Shown here piece by piece: positions 26,601 through 37,876 of a stretch of DNA of 64,000 bases; positions within the stretch are counted from its first letter, which is position 1; each line of letters begins with the position of its first letter. The notes under the pieces are model-generated. The model was given only the letters and a program-made list of their open reading frames with translations, had not been told where the DNA came from and searched no databases. The translations under genes and the position numbers were made by a program. The stretch spans positions 124,001 through 188,000 of the forward strand of contig CAKSFQ010000001.1 in assembly GCA_934454115.1 (NCBI GenBank), given 5' to 3'. Source of the DNA: an uncultured Clostridia bacterium (GTDB lineage: Bacteria; Bacillota; Clostridia; Monoglobales; Monoglobaceae).

Positions 26601-26633
26601 AAAAAACGCCCCTTGTCCGAAAGGACAAGGGGC
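26601..26633 (-). terminator. Terminator of groESL
   Basis: Minus-strand stem GCCCCTTGTCC/GGACAAGGGGC with a TTTC loop and six T residues after it. Confidence 0.9.
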
Positions 26634-26645
26634 ATATAACATTGC

Positions 26646-28619
<1,974 letters not shown>

Positions 28620-28622
28620 TTA

Positions 28623-28649
28623 TTAGCACTCTAACTCTATGAGTGCTAA
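28623..28649 (-). promoter_or_regulatory. CIRCE operator (HrcA-binding)
   Basis: A perfect TTAGCACTC-N9-GAGTGCTAA inverted repeat, between the groES promoter and its start codon. HrcA binds it and represses groESL until heat shock; hrcA itself is not in the window. Confidence 0.98.
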
Positions 28650-28656
28650 CACATGT

Positions 28657-28685
28657 ATCATACAAAAATCAGCCTTGTAAATCAA
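28657..28685 (-). promoter_or_regulatory. groESL promoter
   Basis: Minus strand TTGATT (28680-28685) and TATGAT (28657-28662) with a 17-bp spacer, immediately upstream of CIRCE. Confidence 0.8.
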
Positions 28686-28812
28686 GCTCAGTGAATCACT
28701 GTTATTTGGAATTAAACGGGATTATCGTAAATTTTCTTACTCGTTTAACGCTTTCCGGCAATTTCCTTTTTTTTCAAATTTTTTGTGTATTTACTTGGAT
28801 AACATAGCGTCC

Positions 28813-28842
28813 GGCACACGAGAGCCAAACCCAATACGCCCT
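28813..28842. repeat. Dispersed 30-bp repeat, copy 1
   Basis: This 30-bp stretch, beginning GGCACACG and ending CGCCCT, matches 59411-59440 at 25 of 30 positions. It lies just downstream of the P-type ATPase stop. Confidence 0.55.
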
Positions 28843-28856
28843 ATTTATACCATAGT

Positions 28857-31493
28857 TCATTTGACTCCTGTGCGGTTAGTAAAAATCTTTCTGACGATGT
28901 CGAGCGGAATCACTGTAATAGCCATTGAAAGCACCAAAACCCATTCTGAAAAGGTGAGTCCTGCGGTACGGAGCAGTGCGCCGCCGTAATAGGTCATCAA
29001 AACCTGGGTAACACCGATTCCCAACATGACAACCAGGAACTGTTTATTAAGCGCGAGATTTTCCATGAGGTCAATGCTGTCCGTGCGCGCATTAAAGGCG
29101 TTGAAGATACCGATAAAGATAAAAAAGGTAAAATAACCCGTGTAAAAATAGAGGTCACCCTCGGACGGACGAAAGCACTGGTGAATCTTTGGCGAGATAA
29201 AGATCATCAGACTCAGCGCTGAAATATAAAATCCGTTCCATATGATTGCACTCCACATCTTAGTATCTAAAATCGCCTCGTCGCGACATTTTGGCCGCTC
29301 CAGCAGAAACCGTTTTAACGCCGGTTCGCCGCCGAACGCGATGGCGGCTAAGCTGTCAATCATTAAATTTGTCCATATCATTTGCGAGATGTTGAGCGGT
29401 TTTTCCACCCCGGCAATCGGCCCTAAGATGGAAATCGCAACGGCGGCAACATTGATTGTCAGCTGAAACTGAATAAACCGTTTGATGCTGTGATAAATGG
29501 TTCTGCCATAGAGCACCGCGTTGCGGATCGAGAAAAAGTTGTCATCTAAAATGACAATATCGCCAGCCTCTTTGGCAACCTCCGAGCCGGAACCCATGGC
29601 AAAGCCGACGTCCGCCCGTTTCAGCGCCGGTGCATCGTTGACGCCGTCTCCCGTCATGCCGACCACGAGATTCATTTCCTGCGCAAGGCGAACCAGGCGG
29701 CTTTTATCGGTCGGCAGCGCCCTGGCCACCACGCGGAGATCGGGGAGAATCTTTTGAATTTCCGCATCGCTCATGGTGCCAAGCTCCGCCGAGGATAATA
29801 CCATATCCTCTTTCCTTGTATATAGCCCGGCGTCCTTTGCAATCGCGAGCGCCGTTTCCTTTCTGTCACCGGTAATCATCACAACCTGAATCCCGGCACG
29901 CTGCATTTCATTGATGGCAAGACGCGCTTCTCTGCGCACCTCGTCACGAATTGCAACAAATCCGATAAAGATCATTTCGTCCGGCAGCATCTCTCCCTGC
30001 AGTTTGGTGTCCGCCGCGGTCAACGCAAGCAGACGAACCGCATTCTGCGCCAGCCGATTCATCTCCCGTTCGATTTGGCTTTTATGCGAGAACGGAACGG
30101 CCTTTCCGTCCGCATCATAACATCGCTTGCACCGCGGCAGCAAATATTCGGGTGCGCCCTTAAAAAAGGTTTTGCTGTCTGCCCCTTGAACCTGTACCGC
30201 GGAAAATTTCCGTTCGGAAGAAAACGGAATATTTACCGTGACGTCAATCCCCTCCATTGGGATCGCGTACGGGTCAATGGCACGGAAAAGCGCCTTTTCG
30301 GTTGCGTTGCCGCCGATAATCTTTTTGCCCGAAAATTTGGCGGCGGAGTTTAGCACAATGCAATGTCCCATAATTTTCTTTAGTGCGCCCGGAAGAGCGG
30401 AAAACGTGTCATACGATGCCCCGGCGCCGTCAATCCATGCAATGACATCCAGACGGCCTTTGGTAATCGTTCCTGTTTTATCGGAAAACAAAATATTGAC
30501 GCTGCCGGAGGTTTCGATCCCGATCAGTTTTCTTACCAACACCTTGGATTTTAACATCTTTTTCATATTGATAGAGCATACAATAGCAATCATGAGCGGC
30601 AGTCCCTCCGGCACTGCAACGACAATCACGACGATTCCAATGATGAGCGAGGACACCAGATCCGATACGACCTGGGCATAATCTTGCAAATAACGGAGCG
30701 TGGCCTGTATTTGAAATCCCTGTTCCAGCACCGCCTTTTGGAGAAAAGACAGAACAACCAGAGCTGCTGCGCTGATGTAGCCGAATTTGCTGATTGACTG
30801 GGCAAGCCCTCGCAGTTTTACGGTGAGCGGACTGTCCGGGACGTCCGTTTGGGTTTCCGTTGTCATTCTGCCGTAAACCGTCTGATCGCCCACCGCATCG
30901 ATTCGCATGGTACATTCGCCGCTGCAAACAACACTGCCGCGGTACAGGCTCCGGGGATTCCAAAAGTCCACCAGCTGTGATTTTGGTTTTAATACCTCGC
31001 CGGCTTTTTTGATCACCTCTTTACTCTCGCCGTTCAGCGGTGACTGATCGACCGTAATATGGCCGCTGACGATCTGACCATCTGCCGGAATCATGTCGCC
31101 GCATTGCAGCAGCGCCTTGTCGCCCATTACCAGTTCGGTAATGGGAAGTTCCGTCAGATTTCCATCGCGGTAGACCTTGCACGAGATTTTTGACGCTTCC
31201 TCCTGGAGTTTTTGAAACGTGTTTTCGTTATTATGTTCCGAGAGTGCACTGACAAAGGTCGAAATTAAAATTGATAAAAAGATTCCGGCGCATTCGTGCC
31301 AGTCCACCTTTCCGAAAAATGTGAAAATCACATTGATTCCGAGTGCAAACAACAAAATCAAGATAATCGGGTCATCAAATTTACTCCAATACGTCTGCCA
31401 AAAGGTCTTTTTTTCCTGTTTTGTGAAAATATTGCGTGCCGTCTTTTTTGAATTTTCCGCTTCTTCCGTTGACAAACCTGAATATTCTGCCAT
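28857..31493 (-). CDS. Calcium-type cation-transporting P-type ATPase
   Basis: An 878-residue P2-type ATPase that pumps cations (probably Ca2+) out of the cell. Helix 4 carries VAVPEGLPL, as in Ca2+ pumps of the plasma-membrane type; the phosphorylation site is DKTGTITKG; the nucleotide domain has KGAPEYLL; the hinge is TGDGVNDAPALKRADVGFAMG. Actuator motif is in SPLNGESKEV (TGES-like with Asn replacing Thr). Ten helices are expected, four at the C-terminus. There are no heavy-metal Cys domains. GGAGG lies 8 bases before the ATG. It appears monocistronic. Confidence 0.93.
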   Translation of the reverse strand: MAEYSGLSTEEAENSKKTARNIFTKQEKKTFWQTYWSKFDDPIILILLFALGINVIFTFFGKVDWHECAGIFLSILISTFVSALSEHNNENTFQKLQEEASKISCKVYRDGNLTELPITELVMGDKALLQCGDMIPADGQIVSGHITVDQSPLNGESKEVIKKAGEVLKPKSQLVDFWNPRSLYRGSVVCSGECTMRIDAVGDQTVYGRMTTETQTDVPDSPLTVKLRGLAQSISKFGYISAAALVVLSFLQKAVLEQGFQIQATLRYLQDYAQVVSDLVSSLIIGIVVIVVAVPEGLPLMIAIVCSINMKKMLKSKVLVRKLIGIETSGSVNILFSDKTGTITKGRLDVIAWIDGAGASYDTFSALPGALKKIMGHCIVLNSAAKFSGKKIIGGNATEKALFRAIDPYAIPMEGIDVTVNIPFSSERKFSAVQVQGADSKTFFKGAPEYLLPRCKRCYDADGKAVPFSHKSQIEREMNRLAQNAVRLLALTAADTKLQGEMLPDEMIFIGFVAIRDEVRREARLAINEMQRAGIQVVMITGDRKETALAIAKDAGLYTRKEDMVLSSAELGTMSDAEIQKILPDLRVVARALPTDKSRLVRLAQEMNLVVGMTGDGVNDAPALKRADVGFAMGSGSEVAKEAGDIVILDDNFFSIRNAVLYGRTIYHSIKRFIQFQLTINVAAVAISILGPIAGVEKPLNISQMIWTNLMIDSLAAIAFGGEPALKRFLLERPKCRDEAILDTKMWSAIIWNGFYISALSLMIFISPKIHQCFRPSEGDLYFYTGYFTFFIFIGIFNAFNARTDSIDLMENLALNKQFLVVMLGIGVTQVLMTYYGGALLRTAGLTFSEWVLVLSMAITVIPLDIVRKIFTNRTGVK

Positions 31494-31627
31494 ATATGAT
31501 ACCTCCGCTTTTGCTTTTGAATCCTACTTAAAGATATGCGGACAAGATATGATTTATGACGCACGTATTTTTTCTCTCCTCATAAAATATAAGAGACCCC
31601 TTTAACTTTTGCAAGAGAGGTGCTTTT

Positions 31628-32272
31628 ATGCTTTCCATGGTTTTTTTTGCGCTGTCACTCAGTCTGGACGCCATCGGTGTCGGTTTGGCCTATGGACTGA
31701 AAAAAATAAAAATCTTGCCTACTTCCTGGCTTTTTATGAGCTTGATTTCGCTTTTGACCGCCTTTTTGGCCGTGGCGCTCGGAAAGTTTTTTTATCAGGT
31801 TTTGCCGGATCGAATCGGGAGTTATATCAGTATTCTTATGCTTTTGGCAATGGGAATTACCATGATCAAAAACGCGGTGAAAAAGCTTTTGTCACAGGAT
31901 GCTGCATCCCGGCCGGAACAAAAGCCGAAACAAAAACAATATGTTCTGCATATTCTCGGCTTAACCATCACTGTGATGCAAGATCCGTCCTGCGGCGATT
32001 TTGACGGATCAAAGCGTATTGAACCAAACGAAGCTGCCTGTCTCGGACTTGCGTTATCCCTGGACGCCATTGGCGCAGGGATCGGTTACGCAATGAGTTC
32101 CGCCTCGATCCTTTTGTTTCCGGTTTGTATCAGCCTGTTTCAGTTTTTATTTCTGCGGCTCGGAATCAAAATCGGAACCTGCTTTACCGCGTTTCGCATC
32201 CACGAATCCTTTTTCTCTTTTCTCCCCGGCACCATTATGATATTTCTTGCTATTTTGCGGCTGTTTGGTTAG
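31628..32272 (+). CDS. ytaF: YtaF-type membrane protein (MntP-related)
   Basis: A 214-residue protein with about six membrane helices in two homologous halves, each with a SLSLDAIGVG / ALSLDAIGAG motif (an Asp in the helix, as in MntP-type exporters). The loop DPSCGDFDGSKRIEPNEA is characteristic of YtaF, a protein named for sporulation though its substrate is not established. A GAGAGGTG site precedes the ATG. It stands alone, divergent from the ATPase gene and converging on the transketolase genes. Confidence 0.85.
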   Translation: MLSMVFFALSLSLDAIGVGLAYGLKKIKILPTSWLFMSLISLLTAFLAVALGKFFYQVLPDRIGSYISILMLLAMGITMIKNAVKKLLSQDAASRPEQKPKQKQYVLHILGLTITVMQDPSCGDFDGSKRIEPNEAACLGLALSLDAIGAGIGYAMSSASILLFPVCISLFQFLFLRLGIKIGTCFTAFRIHESFFSFLPGTIMIFLAILRLFG

Positions 32273-32303
32273 CCTCTGAGTCGGTCTTTCGGCATATTTG
32301 CAA

Positions 32304-32330
32304 TAAAAAAGGGGCTGCATTCGCAGCCCC
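32304..32330 (-). terminator. Terminator of the transketolase operon
   Basis: Minus-strand stem GGGGCTGC/GCAGCCCC with a 4-base loop followed by six T residues. The + strand side is followed by AGCGTGTCGATA (32334-32345), a motif seen again at 58104. Confidence 0.85.
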
Positions 32331-32371
32331 TATAGCGTGTCGATAAACCGCTCTCATGCCTTTTATGTAAT

Positions 32372-33325
32372 CTACGCCTTTTTCATTGCGACAACAGCCT
32401 TTGCCTTATCGACAATCGTCCTTGCATCCAGGCCGTACGCCTCAAGCAGCGGATTGGGTTTTCCGCTTCTGCCGAACACATCCTGTGTTCCAACGCGCAG
32501 CATCGGCGTCGGAACCGTTTCGCAGAGAACCTCCGCAACCGCCGATCCCAGGCCGCCCATCACATTATGCTCTTCTGCCGTGACGATGGCGCCGGTCTCT
32601 TTGGCAGCCTTTACAATGATGTCACGATCAATCGGCTTGATGGTTGCCATATTGATTACACGCGCCGAGATACCCTGCTCTTCAAGAATCTTCTTTGCCT
32701 CCAGCGTTGCCGGAACCATCAGCCCGGTACCGATCAGCGTCACGTCCGTACCGTCCTCTAACATCACGCCTTTGCCGATTTCAAACTGATAGTTGTCGTC
32801 AAAAATAACCGGAACAGCCAGTCTGCCGAACCGCAGATATACCGGCCCCTGATATTCAATGGCCGCCTTTACGGCAAGACGCGACTCGGTGGCGTCTGCC
32901 GGGTTTAAAATCACCATGCCCGGAATGGTACGCATAATGCCCATATCCTCCAGGCACTGGTGCGTTGCGCCGTCCTCACCGACCGAGATGCCGGCATGGG
33001 TTGCGCCGATCTTAACATTTAAATGCGGATATCCGATGGAGTTTCTGATCTGCTCAAAGGCACGCCCTGCCGCAAACATGGCAAACGAGCTGGCAAACAC
33101 GATCTTTCCGCAGGTCGAAAGTCCGGCCGCGGTTGACATCATGTTTCCCTCCGCGATACCCGTATTGATAAACCGTTCCGGATAGGTCTTTTTAAACCCG
33201 TCCGTCTTTGTGGATTTGGATAGGTCTGCGTCCATCACGATGATATTTTCGTTGGCGCCGAATTCCACCAACGCTTTTCCGTATGCTTCTCTTGTTGCTA
33301 CTTTTTCTCCGATCTGATAACTCAT
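32372..33325 (-). CDS. Transketolase, C-terminal subunit
   Basis: A 317-residue half-transketolase with the pyrimidine-binding domain (about 1-165: motifs VMDADLSKSTKT, FINTGIAEGNMMSTAAGL, with the Glu that activates thiamine diphosphate in GIAEGNM) and the C-terminal domain (about 190-317). With the other subunit it moves two-carbon ketol units in the pentose phosphate pathway. Its start overlaps the end of the N-terminal subunit gene by 4 bases. Split transketolases are common in Clostridia and archaea. Confidence 0.95.
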   Translation of the reverse strand: MSYQIGEKVATREAYGKALVEFGANENIIVMDADLSKSTKTDGFKKTYPERFINTGIAEGNMMSTAAGLSTCGKIVFASSFAMFAAGRAFEQIRNSIGYPHLNVKIGATHAGISVGEDGATHQCLEDMGIMRTIPGMVILNPADATESRLAVKAAIEYQGPVYLRFGRLAVPVIFDDNYQFEIGKGVMLEDGTDVTLIGTGLMVPATLEAKKILEEQGISARVINMATIKPIDRDIIVKAAKETGAIVTAEEHNVMGGLGSAVAEVLCETVPTPMLRVGTQDVFGRSGKPNPLLEAYGLDARTIVDKAKAVVAMKKA

Positions 33326-34173
33326 TTCGCAGCACCTCCCAATTCATTCAAATATGCGTCAAGCTCACTGATTGCCTGTTCGTATTGCTCCTTATTGGGA
33401 GCGGCGCCGTGCCAGCCGGCCTGGTTTTCCATAAAGGAAACGCCCTTTCCTTTTACGCTCTTTGCAAGTACCAAAGTCGGCTTTCCTTTGACCCTTTTTG
33501 CCTCTTGGACCGCACTCTCAATCTGCGAAAAATCGTGTGCGTCAATCCGAATAATGTGCCAGCCGAAGGCTTCAAATTTATCATCCAGCGGCGTGGGGTT
33601 CATGACCTCGGTCACAGGGCCGTCAATCTGCAAGCCGTTAAAATCCATAAACGCCGTCAGGTTGTCCAGTTTATAATGTGCGGCAAACATCGCGGCCTCC
33701 CACACCTGACCTTCTTCACTTTCGCCGTCGCCCAGGATCGCATAAACCCGATAATCCTTTTGATCCAGCTTTCCCGCCAGAGCCATGCCGTTGGCTGCAC
33801 TGATGCCCTGACCCAATGAACCGGTCGACATATCAACGCCGCATACACCCTTCATATCCGGGTGTCCCTGGAGATAGCTGTCCGCACTGCGGAAGGTTTT
33901 AATATCCTCTTTCGGGATAAACCCTGCCTCTGCCAAAACGCCGTAGAGCGCCGGTGAGCAATGACCCTTGGACAAAACGAAACGATCCCGATCCGGGTCT
34001 TTGGCGTTTTTGGGGTCTACCTTCATCTCCTTTAAGTACAAATATGTAAGAATATCCGCAGCGGACAAGGAACCGCCCGGATGTCCTGAGCCGGCGCTGT
34101 ATACTGCTTCCAGCGCCATTTTGCGCACGTGTGTCGCATGGATTTTTAAATCCCTGATCTGTTGTTCATTCAT
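33322..34173 (-). CDS. Transketolase, N-terminal subunit
   Basis: A 283-residue thiamine diphosphate-binding half: SGHPGGSLSAADIL, LSKGHCSPALYG, and the ThDP motif LGDGESEEGQVWEAAMFAAHYKLDN (GDG..N). It pairs with the downstream subunit to make a working enzyme, the two corresponding together to one full-length transketolase. It is the first gene of the two-gene operon; no other pentose-pathway gene is beside it. Confidence 0.95.
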   Translation of the reverse strand: MNEQQIRDLKIHATHVRKMALEAVYSAGSGHPGGSLSAADILTYLYLKEMKVDPKNAKDPDRDRFVLSKGHCSPALYGVLAEAGFIPKEDIKTFRSADSYLQGHPDMKGVCGVDMSTGSLGQGISAANGMALAGKLDQKDYRVYAILGDGESEEGQVWEAAMFAAHYKLDNLTAFMDFNGLQIDGPVTEVMNPTPLDDKFEAFGWHIIRIDAHDFSQIESAVQEAKRVKGKPTLVLAKSVKGKGVSFMENQAGWHGAAPNKEQYEQAISELDAYLNELGGAAK

Positions 34174-34222
34174 GAAACCATAACCTCCATTGTATATAAA
34201 TATATCATTCTTATCATAGATT

Positions 34223-35065
34223 TTATGTTGTAATCATTTTAAATCCGTTTCCAAGCACCTCTCTGGCATCGGAAACAATGACAAATGCAGACGAATCCGC
34301 TGCGTTTACCACGCGTTTCAGCTTTGGCAGCTCGGTCTTGCGGATGACGCAAAGCAAAACCTGTTTCTCTTTGCCGGTATAAAGTGAAACCGACCGAAGC
34401 CCGGTCACGCCGCGGTGCATCTGCCGATAAATCCCCTGGGCAATTTCCTGCGCCCGGTCAGAAATAATATAGACCATTTTTGCATAATCCACACCGGCAA
34501 GCAGCGCGTCAACTACCTTACTGCTGACAAACAGTGTGAGCGCCGAATACAGTATGACCTCCCACCGTCCAAAGACAATCCCTGCCCCGGCAATTACCAA
34601 TCCGTCAATCATCAAAAAGAACTGTCCGACGGAAAAGCTTGGAAATCGTTTTTTCAGCACAAGGGCTAAAATGTCGGTACCCCCGGTAGAACCGTTCACC
34701 ATCAAAACCAGTCCAATCCCCAGTCCGGAGCCTGCCCCGCCAAACACGGCGGCTAACAATAAATCACTTGTCATTGCCGGCAGAAACGAAAAAAACTGTG
34801 TCGAGGCAGAGAGCGACATTGTTCCCAAAAGAGAATAAAACAAAAACCTTTTAGAAAAATGGAGCGCGCCCAGCAAAAAAATCGGAATATTGATGATTAA
34901 AATCAGGATTCCCACGCTGACACCGGTCAGATAATTGATCACCGTTGCCGCGCCGCCGACACCGCCGGCCGCAATGTGCAGGGGTATTAAAAATAAATTC
35001 AGCGATAATCCCATAAGCGTTGCACCGGCAACGGTAAATACCCCTTTTTTGATCTTTTTATCCAT
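34223..35065 (-). CDS. YitT-family membrane protein (DUF2179)
   Basis: About 280 residues from the ATG at 35065 (AGGAAG 8 bases upstream); a longer frame lacks a ribosome site. Five or six helices (about 10-195) of the YitT type, including the glycine-rich stretch IAAGGVGGAATVI, precede a cytoplasmic DUF2179 domain (about 215-275, with TGLRSVSLYTGKEKQVLLCV). The function of this family is not established. It lies 62 bp downstream of mrnC and may be at the tail of the cysE-cysS-mrnC transcript. Confidence 0.88.
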   Translation of the reverse strand: MDKKIKKGVFTVAGATLMGLSLNLFLIPLHIAAGGVGGAATVINYLTGVSVGILILIINIPIFLLGALHFSKRFLFYSLLGTMSLSASTQFFSFLPAMTSDLLLAAVFGGAGSGLGIGLVLMVNGSTGGTDILALVLKKRFPSFSVGQFFLMIDGLVIAGAGIVFGRWEVILYSALTLFVSSKVVDALLAGVDYAKMVYIISDRAQEIAQGIYRQMHRGVTGLRSVSLYTGKEKQVLLCVIRKTELPKLKRVVNAADSSAFVIVSDAREVLGNGFKMITT

Positions 35066-35127
35066 ATTACCACTTCCTATCTGGTGCGGCATCCCGGAAT
35101 TAAGCCCGGTATACCTATGTAAAAAGA

Positions 35128-35526
35128 TCAAAAGAGATATCGCATCAGCTGCGAGATCCGCGCAAAGTCATTCTTTAAATACAGATAACCGATCAGCGCC
35201 TCTACGCCGGTCGCGATACGGTAATCCGAAAGCTGTGCGTTTTTCGGGGGATGCGATTTGGTGTTTCGCCCCCGATGAAAAACCGACTCTTCCTCTTTGG
35301 TCAGTATACCCTCAATTTTATGATAAAATTCCGCCTGTGCGGCGGCACAGACAAATTTTGTTGCGCTTTTGTGCAGCACATTCACCTTTTGATCTGCCTT
35401 TGCAATTAAAAAACTGCGCACATACAATTCGTACACACAGTCGCCGATGTACGCAAGCGTTAAGGCGCTGTACTGATTGGGGGATTGAAAATCCCCTCCA
35501 AAGCTTTCTTTGATTTTATCCAGCAT
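35128..35526 (-). CDS. mrnC: Mini-ribonuclease III
   Basis: A 132-residue RNase III catalytic domain without a double-stranded RNA-binding domain, which trims the ends of 23S rRNA precursor in Bacillota. Motifs: LAYIGDCVYELYVR (acidic catalytic residue), HRGRNTKSHPPKN, and DYRIATGVEALIGYLYL (second acidic site). It starts 13 bp after cysS, the usual arrangement. Confidence 0.95.
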   Translation of the reverse strand: MLDKIKESFGGDFQSPNQYSALTLAYIGDCVYELYVRSFLIAKADQKVNVLHKSATKFVCAAAQAEFYHKIEGILTKEEESVFHRGRNTKSHPPKNAQLSDYRIATGVEALIGYLYLKNDFARISQLMRYLF

Positions 35527-35539
35527 AACGATTCCTTTT

Positions 35540-36958
35540 CTAAGCCTTGCTAAGCTGTTGCCCCTGCGGCGTATCCTTGACGAGATATCCCATCTCTCTC
35601 AGCTGATCCCGAAGTGCGTCGGACGTCGCCCAGTCTTTATTGCTACGTGCGGCCGCACGTTGCGTAAGCAGCGTCTGTACCTCGCTCGGTATTTGATCCT
35701 CAGCCTCTTTTTTCAAGATGCCAAGCACACCGCCCAGTTCATAAATGGTATTGCAAACCTTTTCGATCACTGCCGGCGCGGTATCGCTCTGCGCCGTAAT
35801 ATTTTTATTTGCCAGAGACACCAGTTCAAAAATCACTGAAATCGCGTCCGCCGTGTTAAGATCATCATCCATCGCCGCAATAAACTTTTCGCGGTAAGCT
35901 TGCACCTCCTGCAAAAGCGCCTGCTCCTTCGCGGTTTCGGCGTGATCCTTCCCCGATTTTTTTAAAAATGCCATTGCGTCCAGGCAGTTATGAATACGCT
36001 CCAATCCCGCCTTTGCCGATTCCATCAGATCCTTGCTGAAGTTGATCGGGCTGCGGTAATGCGCGGAGAGCATGAAAAACCGGATCACGCCATAGTCAAA
36101 TTCCTTTGCGACATCCCGCACGGTAAAAAAGTTCCCCAGCGATTTTGACATTTTTCGGTTGTCCACGTTGATGTAGCCGTTATGAACCCAGTAGTTTGCA
36201 AAGGTGCAGCCGTTGGCCGCCTCGCTCTGTGCGATCTCATTTTCATGGTGCGGAAACACAAGATCCTGGCCGCCGCTGTGAATATCGATGGTCTTGCCCA
36301 GATATTTATTTGCCATGGCGCTACATTCGATATGCCAACCGGGACGACCCATGCCCCAGGGGCTTTCCCAGGCGATTTCTCCGGGTTTTTGTTTTTTCCA
36401 GAGTGCAAAATCCATCGGATCGGCTTTGTCCTCGTTGACATCAATGCGCGCACCGCTTTCTAGGTCCTCCAGGGGCTGATGCGACAGTTTGCCGTACTCC
36501 TTAAACCTTTTGGCGCTGTAATACACGTCGCCGTCCACATCGTACGCATAGCCCTTATCGATCAGCGTCTGCACCAACGCAATAATCGCGTCAATGTTTT
36601 CGGTTGCCCGCGGATGCACCGTTGCTTTACGAATACCAAGCCCTTTGGCATCCACAAAATATTCTGCAATGAACTGCTCAGCCAGCTCTTTGACCGTGAT
36701 ACCGAGCTCCTTCGCCTTGCGGATCATCTTATCATCTACATCGGTAAAGTTCTGTACAAAATCGACCGTGTACCCCTTATATTCCAAATATCGGCGCAGC
36801 GTATCAAAAATGATAAACGGTCTTGCGTTTCCGATATGGAAGAAGTTATACACGGTCGGTCCGCAGGAATACATTTTGACCTTTCCCGGCTCGATGGAAT
36901 GAAATTCCTCCTTTTTTCGGGTCAGCGTATTATACAAAACCAGCTTGCTCTCACTCAT
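35540..36958 (-). CDS. cysS: Cysteinyl-tRNA synthetase
   Basis: A 472-residue class I synthetase charging tRNA-Cys. The HIGH motif is FHIGNARPF and the KMSKS motif is DNRKMSKSLGNF; zinc ligands include the Cys at MYSCGPTVYNF and GWHIECSAM. Full length. It overlaps the end of cysE by 8 bases, so synthesis of cysteine precursor and its use in translation are encoded together. Confidence 0.98.
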   Translation of the reverse strand: MSESKLVLYNTLTRKKEEFHSIEPGKVKMYSCGPTVYNFFHIGNARPFIIFDTLRRYLEYKGYTVDFVQNFTDVDDKMIRKAKELGITVKELAEQFIAEYFVDAKGLGIRKATVHPRATENIDAIIALVQTLIDKGYAYDVDGDVYYSAKRFKEYGKLSHQPLEDLESGARIDVNEDKADPMDFALWKKQKPGEIAWESPWGMGRPGWHIECSAMANKYLGKTIDIHSGGQDLVFPHHENEIAQSEAANGCTFANYWVHNGYINVDNRKMSKSLGNFFTVRDVAKEFDYGVIRFFMLSAHYRSPINFSKDLMESAKAGLERIHNCLDAMAFLKKSGKDHAETAKEQALLQEVQAYREKFIAAMDDDLNTADAISVIFELVSLANKNITAQSDTAPAVIEKVCNTIYELGGVLGILKKEAEDQIPSEVQTLLTQRAAARSNKDWATSDALRDQLREMGYLVKDTPQGQQLSKA

Positions 36959-37622
36959 TTTCTTTTTCCTCCAGTTTTTTCTTCAAATGATCAATTTCAG
37001 CACGCAGACTGCAAATTTCCATCGAGACCGGATCCGGAATATGGATCTGATCCAAATCCGCAACCGGCCGTATGGTCGGCGCCGCATGCGCAACCCGTTT
37101 ATTATCCCTCTTTACGATATGAGCCGGCACACCCACGCAGGTACTGTTGGGCGGTATTTCATTTAATACCACCGCGTTTGCCGCGACCTTACTGTTATCC
37201 CCCACGGTAAACGGACCCAAAATCTTGGCGCCGCTGCCGATCGTCACATTCTTTCCGATCGTGGGATGGCGTTTTCCTTTATCTTTCCCCGTTCCGCCAA
37301 GGGTTACTCCCTGATATATGGTACAATAATCGCCGACCTCCGCCGTCTCACCGATCACAACACCCATACCGTGGTCGATAAAGACGCCTTTGCCGATTTT
37401 TGCGGATGGGTGAATCTCAATCCCGGTCTTTTTCCGGGTGCGCTTGGAAACCCAGTCCGCCAAAAAACGGTGTCCTCTTCCGTCCAGCCAATGTGCGATA
37501 CGGTAGTTGATGATTGCACGAACGCCAGGATACAGAAAAAAGACCTGTGCTTTAGAGTATGCCGCCGGGTCGCGTTCAAATACAATATTGACTTCCTGCT
37601 TAATCAGTGATAAAACTCCCAT
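36951..37622 (-). CDS. cysE: Serine O-acetyltransferase
   Basis: About 223 residues from the ATG at 37622; an ATG 6 bases earlier sits too close to the AGAGGG site. It makes O-acetylserine from serine and acetyl-CoA, the first step of cysteine synthesis. The left-handed beta-helix hexapeptide repeats (about 65-180) include the active His in IDHGMGVVIGETAEVGD and QGVTLGGTGKDKGKRHPTIG. A C-terminal extension of about 30 charged residues ends the protein. No T-box leader is visible upstream. First gene of cysE-cysS-mrnC. Confidence 0.96.
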   Translation of the reverse strand: MGVLSLIKQEVNIVFERDPAAYSKAQVFFLYPGVRAIINYRIAHWLDGRGHRFLADWVSKRTRKKTGIEIHPSAKIGKGVFIDHGMGVVIGETAEVGDYCTIYQGVTLGGTGKDKGKRHPTIGKNVTIGSGAKILGPFTVGDNSKVAANAVVLNEIPPNSTCVGVPAHIVKRDNKRVAHAAPTIRPVADLDQIHIPDPVSMEICSLRAEIDHLKKKLEEKENE

Positions 37623-37769
37623 TGTCATCTTCCCTCTTTATCGAAATATATGATTCACATTCCGAAAGAATTCTGCCAAAACAATAAAAATACAAGAGAA
37701 ATTTCCCTTTGATAGCATTTTAACATATTTTTCTGCCGGAGTAAAGGGGAAACTGATAAATATTTCATC

Positions 37770-37798
37770 TTGATTTTTAAAAAAAATTGGCATATAAT
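37770..37798 (+). promoter_or_regulatory. Promoter of the HD-domain gene
   Basis: TTGATT (37770-37775) and TATAAT (37793-37798) separated by 17 bp. The expected 70-base leader contains GGTG/CACC pairing around 37831-37842 but no known riboswitch. Confidence 0.75.
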
Positions 37799-37876
37799 GT
37801 ACCATAGTATATGAATATGTTTTCAATTTGGTGCCTGCACCCCACGGTGTAGCACAATCAACGGCAGAGGGGGTCC

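Noticed and set aside
37623..37870. T-box leader for the cysE-cysS operon
   Set aside because: No TGGNACC-type T-box or terminator/antiterminator pair is seen upstream of cysE.
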